The position numbers and the translations under genes were made by a program. The notes below the pieces were generated by a model, which did no database searches, had not been told where the DNA came from, and worked only from the letters and a program-made list of their open reading frames with translations. Below are positions 38,901 to 53,900 of a DNA stretch of 64,000 nucleotides, in pieces (position 1 is the first letter of the stretch; every line of letters begins with the position of its first letter). This DNA comes from Serripes groenlandicus. Taxonomy: Eukaryota > Mollusca > Bivalvia > Cardiida > Cardiidae. The stretch covers positions 113,666 to 177,665 of the forward strand of contig JASEVX010000338.1 of NCBI GenBank assembly GCA_031761405.1, read 5' to 3'.

Positions 38901-41900
38901 AGAAACAATGTGACAACAGGCGATAATTTGCTAATTATAAGCAATTTATCCTTTTGCCAAATTGTTATCAAAGTAAGTCTGCTACAGAGGTGTTAGAAAG
39001 TGTATGTATGTGGGAAAGGGTAACTGAAACAGCCATTTTAAATACATTGGTAGAAAGGGGGAAATTGTAGTTATTTTAGTGACTTCATTCATCTAGAAAT
39101 TATTTTCATTTTTTTAAGTGCATAATATGATTATACAGTTGTATTTACAACGTTCATACCATACATATGTGTTTGTCTGCATCTTTGTAATTAGATTAAA
39201 TGTTTGTAATTAAAAAATTGACTACTTTAAATTTGTTTTGTTGGATGTCTCCTGATATCAGATCACCTATGCACATGTATTTGGTATTTCACACCGCTTT
39301 CAACAATTTTTCAGTTATACCACTGTTACCTGGGTACTTAACCATGTACTGCCGGGCCATTTAAGTACATTTAATATCCATTGAATTGATCCGTTTATTA
39401 AAATAATAAGTTTCCAAAGTGCTATTAAAGACAAAAATACATAGAAGTATTGTTATTATGTACTTTGATGTTATATACAGTTGCTGGTAAATTACATGGA
39501 GGTGTTATAACGAATCAGAGACAAACAACATAGTTATGAATGGTCTCATATTTTTTATTTCTTTTATCTAGGGGATTGATTCGAAAAGATTTAATGAAAG
39601 ACGGACAGACAAACTGATTTCACCTAGGAACATGCATATACACTATGGGGAAATTCTTAAATTCTTAAATTCAACAAATACAAAAGCGTTCCACAAATAT
39701 TTCTTAAATTGATGGACAGCCCCTTGTATTTACAGCAAGAAATCTAGATTATGTTTCATCTTATAGTCCTGATTTATGTAATTAACGAAAATACATGACC
39801 AATCAAGTGAATTGAAAACGAAAGAATATCGAGTGAAACTCTATGAACGAAGTATAAATAGTCATTTAAATTTGGATCGCAAATAGTCCGGGCAAAGCTT
39901 ATTTTACTTAGATGACGTGAATTATCAAATAATAGTGTCAGATATCATTGGTCTTCAGGCGCGTAGCTAGGCTTACGCACGTACGCACGTGCGTAAGAAA
40001 TATTTTGAGAGTTCCAAAAATGAAAATGAAACAAATGCGAAAAATGCAATAAAACCTGGACCCTAAGGAGGGTAAGGGTGAAAAAGGACAAATCAGAACA
40101 ATTCAGACATGATCAATTTGTCACACGAATAATCTATATTTATTGATAATATTAGATGTTCTATGTAGTTTGTATACGGTCATATAGTATTTTCATATTG
40201 TACATGGGAGTACGATATTCGAAGTCTATTGTTGGAGCGAATTGTGGTCCGTGCCATTTATTTGGATCTTAGAAGAAATCGCTAGTGTCGCAACCTGCAA
40301 CAATCAACCGACCCAAGCAATCTTGGCAAGGTCATCACCGCTCACATTAAGTGCAAGACACATGCGCATTCGCTTGAAGCGGCTGAACTTTTCACTGCAG
40401 TTATGTCTGGAATTAAGAAAAGCATTGCCCAATCAGTTTCCTATGCCAATGATGTCCTAGTTAGCAAGAACATACATGTATTACAAGGCATAATTGATAC
40501 AATTATATCCTTTGTTGTAAACACAATCTAGCTATACGTGGTCCTGAGGATACAAATAGTAACTTTTAAGCACTTTTAGAATACCAACCCAAATATAACC
40601 CTGTGCTGCGTGACCATTTGAAGAACGGTGACGCGATACACTTCATCCGCTATACAAAATGAAGTAATAACGATATGCGGGGTTCAAATCAGAGAGGAAA
40701 TTTTGCGCAATTGCAAAAGTGTTCCGTTCTTTGGGTTTATGACAGACGAAGCCACTGACGCGTCTACAATGGAGCAAGTGGCGCTCTGTTTGAGGTATTT
40801 CGACCATACAACCAAGTCGGTTAGGCTACGATGGAGCATCCAACATGTCCGGAAAGTTCCGTGTTGTTCGAGCGAGTTCGGCAGATAATTCCCGACGCAG
40901 TGTACAACCACTGCAAAGCTCACAGTATAAACCTTGCTATATCATGCGTCCGAGGAGCCACTTGCCAGAAACATGATAAAGACCGTTCAAGAAGTGGCGT
41001 TCCTGTTTTACTTCTCGGGAAACTAAGTAAGCATAAAACACATGGAAAATCGGACTAAATTACAGTCGCACTTAACACTTTCAAATGCTCGTATACGACG
41101 GTCGTTGACAGCTTAGATGACCTCTTCCTTAACTATGGTGATGCCAAAGCTGGGGCATATGAACTGCGATCACTCAGTTCGGTTTCTTCGAGGTTTCACT
41201 TTTGTTGAAGTGCCAGTCAATGTTGGTAAAAATAAATTCCGAATGCTGCAAACGTTTTAAGGGTATTTTGTGTAGATATGCCGTACATAAGAGTATCGAG
41301 TAGGCTCATTTAGATATTGTGAAATATACGCCAGAAGTCACCTGAGTCCATATAGACGAAAAAAAAATCCCGGGGGAGCATGCTCCCCCGCCCACTATAA
41401 AAGTGCGTAATCCACAAATCGACCCAGCTACGCGCCTGGTCTTTGCCAAAGATATAGGTCTTTGTCCTCTGCCGATACAAGTTACAATGTAATTTTGAAT
41501 TTCTCGAAGTCGAAATGTAATTAAAACAAACTATTATATATAAGTTAAATAATTTTTATTGTTCATATAAATTATTAATAATTTTTAACAAAGTCTTAAT
41601 AGTACAATTATATCTAGGTATTTGGTTTTCAACCACATTTCTATAATTGTTTTCTTCTCGAGTTGATCGCTTATTTAACAAGCGATGTTTTATAAAGCGC
41701 CTGTTAAGCATCACATCGAGATTAAAATATTTAAAGCGTCTCTGCGAGATCTCGCTCAAATCTCACGCACCTGTTTTTCTGTCACGTTGCTTAGCGAGAT
41801 TTGGGATCGATGCATATCTTTGTGTTATTAGGTCTTTGCATTACATTATCCCATCAGGCATACAGCAATAATGGCAGACCAAAACAACTAGTCAAGAGTT

Positions 41901-44900
41901 ACCTGCTCCTTTCATTACATTATCCCATCAGGCAAATAGCAATAAAAGCGGCACCCTTTGGACATGGTGTAGCAACTCAAAAAGTACTTTGATTCATTAT
42001 TAACCCTTTCCTTCATACGACAATTCTGCAGCAAACGACTTTGAACATATTTTGTCAAGAAATAGAAAATCTCTTTAATTGAATGGATAACCTATAAAAG
42101 TGGAAAACATTGTGGCAGAAGGAGAAATTGCTTGTTTTGAGCAATTTCTTCTTTTGTCACCATGTTTTCTAAAAGCTGTCTGCTGCAGAGGCTTCAGAAA
42201 GTGTCTATATGAGGGAAAGGGTTACATGTATTTATTCCAAACATCATGTTGTATTGGTCCGCTGTATAGTAATTGTATACCTACTAATTTCTATAAATGT
42301 CTTAGCAATATATAAGGGGAGTTGACCCATCTAGTCACCATTGTTGATTCACTATAGTCCATCGTGTACCAGAGGTGACCCATCTAGCCCCCATTAATGA
42401 TTCACTATAGTCTGCCGGGTACCAGACTAAGATCAATTGTGACTTGGACACTCAAAATTGGTATATTTTTCAATGATTTATCTCCCCTGTATACTGATTA
42501 TTGTTTGGTTTGGATAAATTAATAGAAGCTATGAGATACTCACCAACAAGTGGCAAATGGTCAAAGTAGTATTTGATTGGTCCTGCACTCTCCTCTGTAT
42601 AAATCACATCAACACACCCTTCCCCACCCATTCTATACTCCCCCAACTTTTTGGTTGCCACCCACTTCACCTTGACTCCTCCCCTTGGACTATCCTTCTT
42701 CCAATTGGTTATTTCGGTGACCGTCCCTTCCTCACTAGCACCACCTGTGAAACAAGTTTGTATTTATCTGACCCTATCATGATGATGAAAAAAAAAAGAT
42801 GTTTGACGAAACACATGTCTTGTCTGCCAGTTAAGTCAAAGCATGCAGATAGACAGGCATTTGGATAAGTTCTCCCTAATTTCACCCTGTAAAGGCAGGC
42901 AACACAAATATGTCCTATTCAGTGATATAAAAGAAGAGGGCCATGAGGACCCTGCATCTCTCACACAAACATGATAAAGAAGTATGCAAAAATTCCATTG
43001 GTGGAAGATGAATGACGCATGTCGCATTGACTTTTGTCAGACGTCAGAAATAAAGTTGGCCGAGCCGGGATTCGAACTCACAACCCCTGGATTTACAGCC
43101 CCCGTTGTTACCAACTGAGCTACCGGGGCTCGGCTAGTGTGATAATAGTGATCGTGCTGATTGAAAGTACAGACAATTAACCATAGTGTGACAATAGTGA
43201 TCATGCTGATTGAAAGTACAGACAATTAACCATAGTGTGACAATAGTGATCGTGCTGATTGAAAGTACAGGCAATTAACCATAGTATGACAATAGTGATC
43301 TTGCTGATTGAAAGCAGACAATTAATCATAGTGTGACAATAGTGATCATGCTGATTGAAAGTAAAGACAATTAACTATAGTGTGACAATAGTGATCGTGC
43401 TGATTGAAAGTACAGACAAATTAACCAGCGTGTAACAATAGTGATCATGCTGATTGCAAGTAGACAATTAACAGTAGTGTGACAATAGTGATCATGCTGA
43501 TTGAAAGTACAGACAATTAACAGTAGTGATCATGCTGATTGAAAGTACAGACAATTAACAGTAGTGATCATGTTGATTGAAAGTACAGACAATTAACAGT
43601 AGTGTGACAATAGTGATCGTGCTGATTGAAAGCAGACAATTAATCATAGTGTGACAATAGTGATCATGCTGATTGAAATTACAGACAATTAACCATAGTG
43701 TGACGAAAGTGAACATGCTCATTACTGATTGAAAGTACAGACAATTAACTGTACTGTGACAATAGTGATCATGCCGATTGAAAATACAGACAATTAACTG
43801 TACTGTGACAATAGTGATCATGCCGATTGAAAGTACAGACAATTAACAGTAGTGATCATGCTGATTGAAAGTACAGACAATTAACAATAGTGAACATGCT
43901 GATTGAAAGTACAGACAATTAACTGTACTGTGACAATAGTGATCATGCCGATTGAAAGTACAGACAATTAACTGTACTGTGACAATAGTGATCATGCTGA
44001 TTGAAAGTACAGACAATTTACAATAGTGATCATGCCGATTGAAAGTACAGACAATTAACTGTACTGTGACAATAGCGATCATGCCGATTGAAAGTACAGA
44101 CAATTAACTGTACTGTGACAATAGTGATCATGCCGATTGAAAGTACAGACAATTAACTGTACTGTGACAATAGTGATCATGCCGATTGAAAGTACAGACA
44201 ATTAACAATAGTGTGACAAAAGTGAACATGCTCATTACTGATTGAAAGTACAGACACTTCTATTAATTGAGGGGCTATAACCCCAGCATGATATTCACAG
44301 CTCTTTCAATGATGAAAGAAATGTTAAAAATAACATTGTTTCCAAACATATACGTTTTCTGAGCCCTTTGCTGCAGAAGACTTATTAAAACATTATTTCC
44401 AAATAACAAATTGCTCATAATGATCAATTTCTTATTTTGCCGAAATGTTTCCAACTTTGTTCAATAACAAATCATTCATTTATAGAGAAATTTATATTCT
44501 TTAACTAAATGTCTTCAAAGTCATCTCCTGCAAACTTGTTGGATTCATAAAAGGTTTAAAATGTTACCATCATCATTTTTCCATTTCCAGTGTGGGCCCC
44601 GCATCACTGTTGCCCCAGCATACACCCCGTCAATCTGTTTGGGCGTACTAAAACGTCTTGGTGCCACACCATAACTGCAACAAAATCAGAGAACAAGATA
44701 AGGAAAATTAACCCTTTCCTACATACAGTCTCTTTCTGTTGCCTTTGCAGCAGACAACTTTTGAAAACATTGTGACAAGAGAAGAAATTGCTCAACGATT
44801 TAAAGTTTCATTTTTAGAGAATTATCAAATTTTCATCTGAGATTTTTAAAGTTATGTGCTGCAGAATTGTTGCATGTGGGAAAGGGTTTACAAGTTTTAG

Positions 44901-47900
44901 CCCGAGAAAATCTCTCTCTAATTATTCTTATTAACCCTTTCCCCTATATGACACACCATATGACTTTGAAAAGATCTAGCTTAAAATATGGAAAATCTAT
45001 ATAAATGAAATTTCAATTATGAAATAAAGTTGAAAACATTGTGTTATAAGTGGAAACTGCTTATTATTACAATAAAGCAATTCCTCTTTTTAGCACATAT
45101 ATGTTTTCAAAAGTCATCCGCTGCAGATACATCAAAATGCATCAGCAAGTAGGAAAGGGTAAAAACTTTTTTGTTGCTACTTGAAAGAAATTTCAAAATA
45201 AGATGATTCTTTTCACAGGATATACACATAACAATTTTTACCTGATATATTTCAAGTGTCAAATATACACATAACAATTTTTACCTGATATATATTTCAA
45301 GTGTCAAATATACACATAACCATTTTTTACCTGATATATTTCAAGTGTCAAATATACACATAACCATTTTTATCTGATATATTTCAAGTGTCAAATATAG
45401 ACATAACCATTTTTTATCTGATATATTTCAAGTGTCAAATATATACAGTATAGACATAATCATTTTTTATCTGATTATATTTCAAGTGTCAAATATAGAC
45501 ATGTATGACCATTTTTTATCTGATATATTTAAAGTGTCAAATATAGACATAACCATTTTTTATCTGATAAATTTCAAGTGTCAAATATAGACATAAACAT
45601 TTATTATCTGATATATTTCAAGTATCAAATATAGACATAACCATTTTTTATCTGATATATTTAAAGTGTCAAATATAGACATAACCATTTTTTATCTGAT
45701 ATATTTCAAGTGTCAAATATAGACATAACCATTTTTTATCTGATATATTTAAAGTGTCAAGTGTTATGAAAACTTCTGATAAAACCACAAGTACAATGTA
45801 CCCGGTGAGTCAGTTTTTTCCTACTTATCTTAGTTACTAAAGAAATGGACCCTTTATAAATAAATTACTTTTTTTCTTTATATACATTATAATTATGGTA
45901 AATTAGGTAAAGCACTCCTTGGTCAGTATAATATATAGTGCAAAAAATAATTATTATTCATTTATTCAAGTGTATAGAGCGAAAAATAGTTATTTATTTA
46001 TAAGGGGTCCATTTTTTTAGTTACTGATTATGTGTCCATACCCTCAGGCAGAAAACCTGTGGATAAAACGAGAGTGTTTGAATGAAAGCATGTTTCACCT
46101 GCCAATATGGCATTAAGTTAAATCATGACAGTAAAACAATGTATGGACAGATGAATGGACAGACACACGGACAGACGATGGAGAAATGATATGTCATCTT
46201 GCCAAGGCAGCATCACACACAAGAGATTAGCTTATTTTAAGCAAGTTTTCCTTTTGAATTTTCCCCCTATGTTTTTTCAAAAGTGCTCTTTTATAAAATC
46301 ATCTGATGGCATCTGTATCAGGTAGAGAATTTATGAATATGAATGTCACCCCTTATCTTAACCCTTTCCCTCATATAGACGCTTTTTGAAACCTCTGAAG
46401 CAGACAGCTTTTGAGAACATGGTGACAAAAGAAGAAATTGCTCAAAACAAGCAATTTCTCCTTTTGCCACAATGTTTTCCACTTTTAGTCATAGGTTATC
46501 CATTCAATTATAGAGTTTTTCTAGTTTTTGACAAAATATGTTGAAAGTCATCTGCTGCAGAATTGTCGTTTGAGGGAAAGAGGTTAACCCTTTCCCAAAT
46601 ATAAACAAATCAGCAGAAAATGACTATGAAAACATATACCGTAGGAAAGTTTTATTATTAAAAAGACTTGAAATCTTTGTGGTGTAAATAGAAATTGCTT
46701 TTTATGAGCAAAATTCTCATTTTGCCATGATCATTTCAAAATATGTAGGAAAGGGTTAAACTCTGGAAAGTGGAAAAAAAATTCGCTTTTCAATACAAAA
46801 AAATCTGAAACAACACTTTTGAAAACATATAGGCAAAAATATGGAAAATCTCTATAAATAAAAGTATAACTAGAGATTGCTTTTTTGAAAAAGCGTTGTG
46901 TGGTCGTAGGGGAGGAAAACAAATGATGGAGATGAATTTTGTAGTTTAGGACTGGAGATGAAGTAACTGTGAATTTGAATTTCGGCCTATTAACCTGTAG
47001 ACAATAGTGGACATGTATTGCATAAGATGCACAAGATTAGTGGTTATTTTTTTAAGAATTATTGAGCGGAAACCATTTTTCAGGTCAATGTGTCATGACC
47101 ATCCTGTATACCAAGTATGAAGTTCCTGGGCCCAAGCAGTCTTCAGTTATTGAGCGGAAACCATTTTTCAGCCCAATGTCATCGTGACCTAGACAACTGT
47201 GACCTCAACCTTTGACCTAGTGACCTCAAAATCAATAAGGGTCATTTGTCTATCGTGACCAACCTGCACACCAAGTATGAAGTTCCTGGGTCCAAGCATG
47301 CTTCAGTTATTGTGCGGAAACATTTTTCAGCCCAAGGTCACCATGACCTTGACCTGTGACCTAATGACATCAAAATCAATAGGGGTCATCTACAGGTTAG
47401 GACCAACCTGCACACCAAGTATGAAGTTCCTGGGCATAAGTGTTCTTGAGTTATTGAGCAAAAAACATTTTTCAGCTGAAGGTAACTGTGACCTTGACCT
47501 TTGACCTTGTGACCTCAAAATAAAACAAAATCAATAAGGGTCATCTACTTGTTAGGACCAACCTGCACACCAGGTATGAAATTCCTCGACATAAGCATTC
47601 TTTAGTTATTGAGCGGAAACCATTTTTCAGCTGAAGGTTACCATGACCTTGACCTTTGACCTATAATGACCATGAAAGGGGTCATCTGTTGGTGGTGACC
47701 AACCTTCACACCATGTATTAACTTCCATGGCCAAATCAGTTTCAGCTCATTGTCACTGTGACCTTTCAGCTCAAGGTCACTGTGACCTTGACTTTAGATG
47801 TACTGACCCCAAAATCAATAGGATCTTCTACTGGGTATGGCCAACCTGCATACCACATATGGAGTTCCTCGGCCCAAGCGTTCTTCAGTTATTGAGCGGA

Positions 47901-50900
47901 AACCATTTTTTACCTCACAAGGTCACCATGACCTTGACCTTTAACTTCAGACATCAAAATCAATAGGGGTCAGCTACTGGTCATGACCAACCTGCATACC
48001 AAGTATGAAGTTCCTACACCCAAGCGTTCTACAGTTATTGAGCGGAAACAAGCGTGACAGACAGAAGGACGGACGGAGGGACGGAGGGATGGACGGAACG
48101 GGCAAAAACAATATGTCACCCCCATGTATGGGGGAGACATAATTATTGAATAAGTCTGAAACTATGGTTATGTAAAAGGAGAAATACTTCATACTTCAAC
48201 TTTGTTGTTGACATAATATTTTCGAAAGTTGTCTGCTGCAGATAAATCAAAATCCATTTGCAAGTGGTCTATCTTTTCCCAGAACTTGCAAATGCAATTT
48301 GAGGCGTTTGCAGCAGATCATTTTTGAAAACATTGTGGCAAAAGGCGAAATATTGCACATTATATATTTTCAACCCTAATCAATATTTCTTCTTTCTTTT
48401 AAACCCTTTCCATCATACGACAAATGTGCAGCAGACGACTTTGAACATGTTTTATCAAAAAATTGAAAATCCTATAATTGAATGGATAACCTATGACTAA
48501 AAGTGGAAAACATTGTGGCAAAAGGAGAAATTTCTTCTTTAGTCACTATGTTTTCAAAAAGCTGTCTGCTGCAGAGGCGTCAAAAAGAGTCTATATGAGG
48601 GAAAGGGTTAATAGATATTTAACATGTTTTTGCTGAGATGGTTTCAAAGTCATTTGCTGCAGATTCATTGCATCTGGAAAAATCGCAAGTTACAAATGAT
48701 GTGTGAAACAAGAGGACCAAGATGGCCCTAAATCGATCACCTGAATTTGATCAGGAGTGCAAATGAACCTGCAAGGAGTTAAAGAAATAGTAAAATGGCT
48801 TAACAGTATATATAGAGGCCATTTGTATGTTGAAATATAACAAGAACTTTAATAAGAATGAAATTGTAAAGTTTTGTCATTTTGCGCCTTTCCCGATGCC
48901 GTATTGCTTCCCTGTTTTTCAATGAAGTTAACCCTTTCCCTCATATAGATGCTTTCTGACGCCTCTGCAGCAGACGGCTTTTTGAAAACATAGTGACAAA
49001 AGAAGAGCAATTTCTCCTTTTGACACAATGTTTTCCACTTTTAGTCATAGGTTATCTATTCATTTATAGAGATTTTCCATTTTTTGACAAAATATGTTCA
49101 AAGCCGTCTGCTGCAGAATTGTTGTATGAGGGAAAGGGTTAATACGGCTTGAACAGTTTCTGTAGAGGATCACTCAGGAAAACAGACAAGCAGATTATTG
49201 AGGAAAAGGATTTTAAAGTTTGGGTATTTTTCTCCCTTTGTGATGCCGCAGCAACCAAAGTTCTACATAAAATGTAAGTCTTTGAACAATTTTGAAAGCA
49301 GACCAACAAAGGAACATTCCTGTGAAGTTAAGTTGAAATTGGTCCAGTGGAATGGTAGGAGTTGTCATTTGTAGCTAAAATTAAATTTACCCCTTTTGTG
49401 ATGACGCCTGATTGCTATGATTTTGAAACCAATCAATCCGGCTTGAACAAATAAATTAAGTAGAGGATCACTGAAGTAAGTTTTCTTTTCAAATTTCTTA
49501 AAATCAGACAAGCTCTTTCAAAACAAGAGCTGTCGGAGGACAGCGCGCTCGACTATTCCACCGCTTATTTAAGTTACTGAGATAATGGACTCTAATGTAG
49601 TTGCATGCAAAATATTAACCACAATTTCTTAAAGGGTGATAATTTGCATTATATGCAGGATAGAGTTATTTAACTTGATTATGTTAATAGGTGTGATGTT
49701 TAGGAAGGCAATGGAATGCATCAAGTAGTTAATAAGATATGGACTCTTAATGTAGTTGCACGCAAACCTTTAACCATAATTTCTAAGTAAAAAAACGGCA
49801 ACAATTTGCACCATATGCTGGATAGAGTTATCTTAATTGGTTGTGTTTATAGTTGTGAAATTGAGAAAGGTTGTATAAAGTGTCAATACAATGCTTCAAG
49901 AATCCAGAATTTCCAAGTCCAAAAAGGGCCATAACTTGCATTAAATGCTGGATAGAGTTATTGTACTTGAATGTTTATGTGTGAAGATTGGGAAGGGCTG
50001 TATAAAGTTTCAATGCAATGCATGAAGTAGTTACTAAGATTATGGTCTCTTAATGTAGTTGCACGCAAAACTTTAACCAGAATTTCTAAGTAAAAAAAGG
50101 GCCATAATTTGCATAAAATGCAGGATAGAGTTATCTTACTTGATAATCTACACAGGTGTGATAGTTGGGTAGGGTTGGGTAGCAAGTTTCAATGCAAAGC
50201 ATCAAGTAAATACAGAGATATGGACTCTTAATTTAGTTGCACGCAAAACTTTAACCAGAATTTCTAAGTTTTAACAATGCACATATAATGAAAACAAGCT
50301 CCGCCTCTTGGCGGCCATGTTTTTCAATGGATCGGAAATATTTGAACAATCTTGGTAAAGGGTGCCCATAGGAACATTTGTGCAAAATAATTTTAAAATC
50401 GGGCAGGTACTTTTGGACAAGAAGATTTTTTAAAATTTGAACAATGCACATATAAGGAAAACAGGCTCCGCCCCCTGGCGGCCATGTTTTTCAACCTATC
50501 AGAAATATTTGAACAATCTTGGTAAAGGGTGCCCCAATGAACATTTGTGGAAAATAATTCTCAAATCGGGCCAGTACTTTTGGACAAGAAGATTTTTTAA
50601 ATTTTAACAATGCACATATAAGGAAAACAAGCTCCGCCCCCTTGCGGCCATGTTTTTCAACGGATCGGAAATATTTAAACAATCTTGGTAAAGGGTGCCC
50701 CAAGGAACATTTGTGCAAAATAATTTTCAAATCGGGCCAGTACTTTTGGACAAGAAGATTTTTTAAGTTTTAACAATGCACATATAAGGAAAACAAGCTC
50801 CGCCCCCTGGCGGCTATGTTTTTCAACGGATGGGAAATATTTAAACAATCTTGGTAAAGGGTGCCCCAAGGAACATTTGTGCAAAATAATTTTCAAATCG

Positions 50901-53900
50901 GGCCAGTACTTTTGGACAAGAAGATTTTTCAAAGTTTTAACAATGCACATATAAGGAAAACAAGCTCCGCCCCCTGGCGGCCATGTTTTTCAACGGATCG
51001 GAAATATTTGAACAATCTTGGTAGAGGGTACCCCAAGGAAAATTTTTAAAAATAATTTTCAAATCGGGCCAGTACTTTTGGACAAGAAGATTTTTTAAGA
51101 TTTGGCAATTTTCCCCTTCTCTGTTGCCGCAGCAACCAAAGTTCTCTATGGAATTTAAATCTTTGAACAATTTTGAAAGAGGTCCACCAAAGGAACATTC
51201 CTGTGAAGTTTGGTTGAAATTGGTCAAGTGGTTAAGGAGAATGATCTAAATGTCTAAATGTTAACGACGGACGACAGACAACGGACGATGGACGACGCCA
51301 GACGGACAAAAAGTTATCAGAATAGCTCACCTTGGGTGATCTAAAAAAGGGCCATAATTTGCATAAAATGCAGGATAGAGTTATCTAACTTGATAATCTA
51401 CACAGGTGTGATAGTTGGGTAGGGTTGTAGAAAGTTTCAATGAAATGCATCAGGTAAATACAGAGATATGGACTCCTAATTTAGTTGCACGCAAACCTTT
51501 AAACGCAAAAAGTGATCAGAATAGCTCACCTTGGGTGATCTAAAAAAGGGCCATAACTTGCATAAAATGCAAGATAGAGTTATCTAATTTAATCTACATA
51601 GGTGTGATAGTTTTGTAGGGTTGTAGAAAGTTTCAATGCAATACATGTAGTATTTAAGTACTTGCATGCAAAACCTTAACCAAAGTGTGACATGGATGCC
51701 GACGCCAGGGTGAGTAGTATAGCTCTCATATTCTTCGAATAGTCGAGCTAAAAATGGAATTTCCAAATTTTGTCATTTTGCCCCTTTTCTGATGACACCT
51801 GACTGCCATGTTTTTCAACCAATCAGTATGGCTTGAACAAATTTTGTAGAGGGTCACCAAAGGAACATTTCTATTAAATTATATTTGAATCTGACAAGCA
51901 GATTCAGAGGAGAAGATTTTTAAAGTTTGGACATTTTGCCCCCTTTCTGATGCTGCAGCAACCAAAGTTCTCAATGATTTTGTAACCAATCGATACGGCT
52001 TGAACAAATTAAGTAGAGGATCACTGAAGTAAGATTTCTTTTTAATTTTCTTAATATCAGACAAGCACTTTCAACTTTTCTACTATATTATATTGGAATC
52101 CGACAAGCAGATTCAGGAGAAGATTTTTAAAGTTAGGACATTTTGCCCCCTTTCTGTTGCCGCAGCAACCAAAGTTCTTGATTGAATTTGAATTTTTTAA
52201 CAATATTGAAAGAGTGACACCAAAGGAACATTCCTGTCAAGTTTTGTAGAAATTGGTCTTATGGTTAAGGAGGAGATGATGTTTAAAGCTAAAAGTTAAC
52301 GACGACTGACGACGGACAGAGAGCGATCAGAATAGATCACATTGAGCCTTTGGCGCAGGTTATCTAAAAATAGACAGAATAACTTACGCCCTGGCTTTAT
52401 ATGAGTTCATTCTCATAAAGCCATGTGACAGGTCATGTTTGCCCGTCATATAGCATGTTGTGCACAGGTCATAGTCATTGCATGCTGAACATTTCCATCT
52501 CAAACCAATTAGAGGACGCTCCTTACACTCATCACATGTGATCGTCTCATGTTTCACACCTGTAAAAAGACTTACTTTAGCCTTTCCCTCATATAGACGC
52601 TTTCAGATGCCTCTGCAGCAGACAGCTTTTTGAAAACATAGTGACAAAAGAAGAAATTGCCCAAAACGAGCAATTTCTCCTTTTGCCACAATGTTTTCCA
52701 CTTTTAGTCATAGGTTATCCATTCAATTATAGAGATTTTCTATTTTTTGGCAAAATATGTTCAACGTCGTCTGCTGCAGAATTGTCGTATGAGGGAAAGG
52801 GTTAAGCCTTTCCAACAAATCTGCAGTGGACGACATTGAAACATCTTGGTAAAGATGAGAAAAATCTCTATAATTGAATTGATTAATTGATTGATTGATT
52901 GGGTTTAATGCCGTTTCAACAATGTTTAAGTCATATCACGGCGGCCAGTTCACCTACTCATAAGTTTTCTAGCTTTCTCACACCAGTAAACCACACAACA
53001 CACTTTCCAAGCAACTAGCTGCTTTTTCACATTTACAGACTGTTAGCCCATTATGGTGAAAGACGAAAGACTCTTGTCACAGTGACTTTTGTCAAACGTC
53101 GGTAAGAATGTTGGCCGAGCTGGGATTCGAACTCACAACCCCTGGATTGACAGCCTGCATTGCTACCTGGGGCTCGGTCTCTATAATTGAAAGTATGGTT
53201 ATTGAATAAAGTTGAAAAAATTGTGACAAAAGAGGAAATTGCTCATGATGTGCAATTTCTCCTTGTGTCACAATGTATTCAAAAGTCGTCTGCTGCAGAG
53301 TTGTCAAAATTAATCTATTTGTGAGAAAGTTTTAATATTTGTCCACATAGAGTGACGCATTTTGATACATCTCCAGCGGAAAATGTTTGAAAACAATGAA
53401 GCAACATGAGAAATTGTTTTCAGAATAATCAATTTGTCCTTAAGTATTAGTGGTTTATTTTTTGTAAAATTGAGGCAAAGGGGAAACTGCTCATATAAAT
53501 GATTAATGTATCTTTTAGCATTAATGCTAAATAGGTTATTTTTTCAATTATTGTGAAGTACATTTTGTACTTTCATTTATATAGATTTTTCATAATTTTA
53601 TGACATCCTTTGCTGCAGATTTGTTATATGTGGAAAAGGGGTTAACATTATTAACATTTTCTCACATACAGACGCTTTATGACAAATTTTGAAAAGTGAA
53701 AAGGCAGAAATTACTGAAAAGAGGCATTTACTTCTTTTGCCACAATGTTTTAAACTGTTTTTCAGTAATCATGCCTTAACTTATGGAGATTTTCTGTGTT
53801 TTTACCTCAATCTTTTCAAAGTCGTCTGTTGCATATTTGCTGTATGTGGAAAAAGATTAATGGCTAACAGAAAACAGCCAGCCAGTTGCTTGGAAAGCAT

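Larger units (their letters stand above)
35756..41837. mobile_element. 6.1-kb DNA-transposon-like insertion with 26-bp TIRs and 7-bp target duplication
   Basis: The left end CAAAGACCTAATAACACAAA(GATATG) is matched exactly by the inverted right end. Direct repeats CATTACA lie at 35749-35755 and 41838-41844. The element splits a minisatellite whose unit reads 'ttccattacattatccc', so the empty site can be reconstructed. Weaker inverted similarity with 'gcgagat' motifs continues about 100 bp inward. No intact transposase is seen; it carries a tandem 405-bp block, MITEs and a nested hAT-like remnant. Superfamily not assigned. Confidence 0.88.

Noticed and set aside
40242..40460. 72-aa frame upstream of the hAT fragment
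   Set aside because: Lies within the hAT-like element and may be decayed transposase, but no motif could be recognised, so it was not called.
43037..44103. Frames reading HDHYCHSTVNCLYFQS repeatedly
   Set aside because: Product of the 45-bp minisatellite (a multiple of three).
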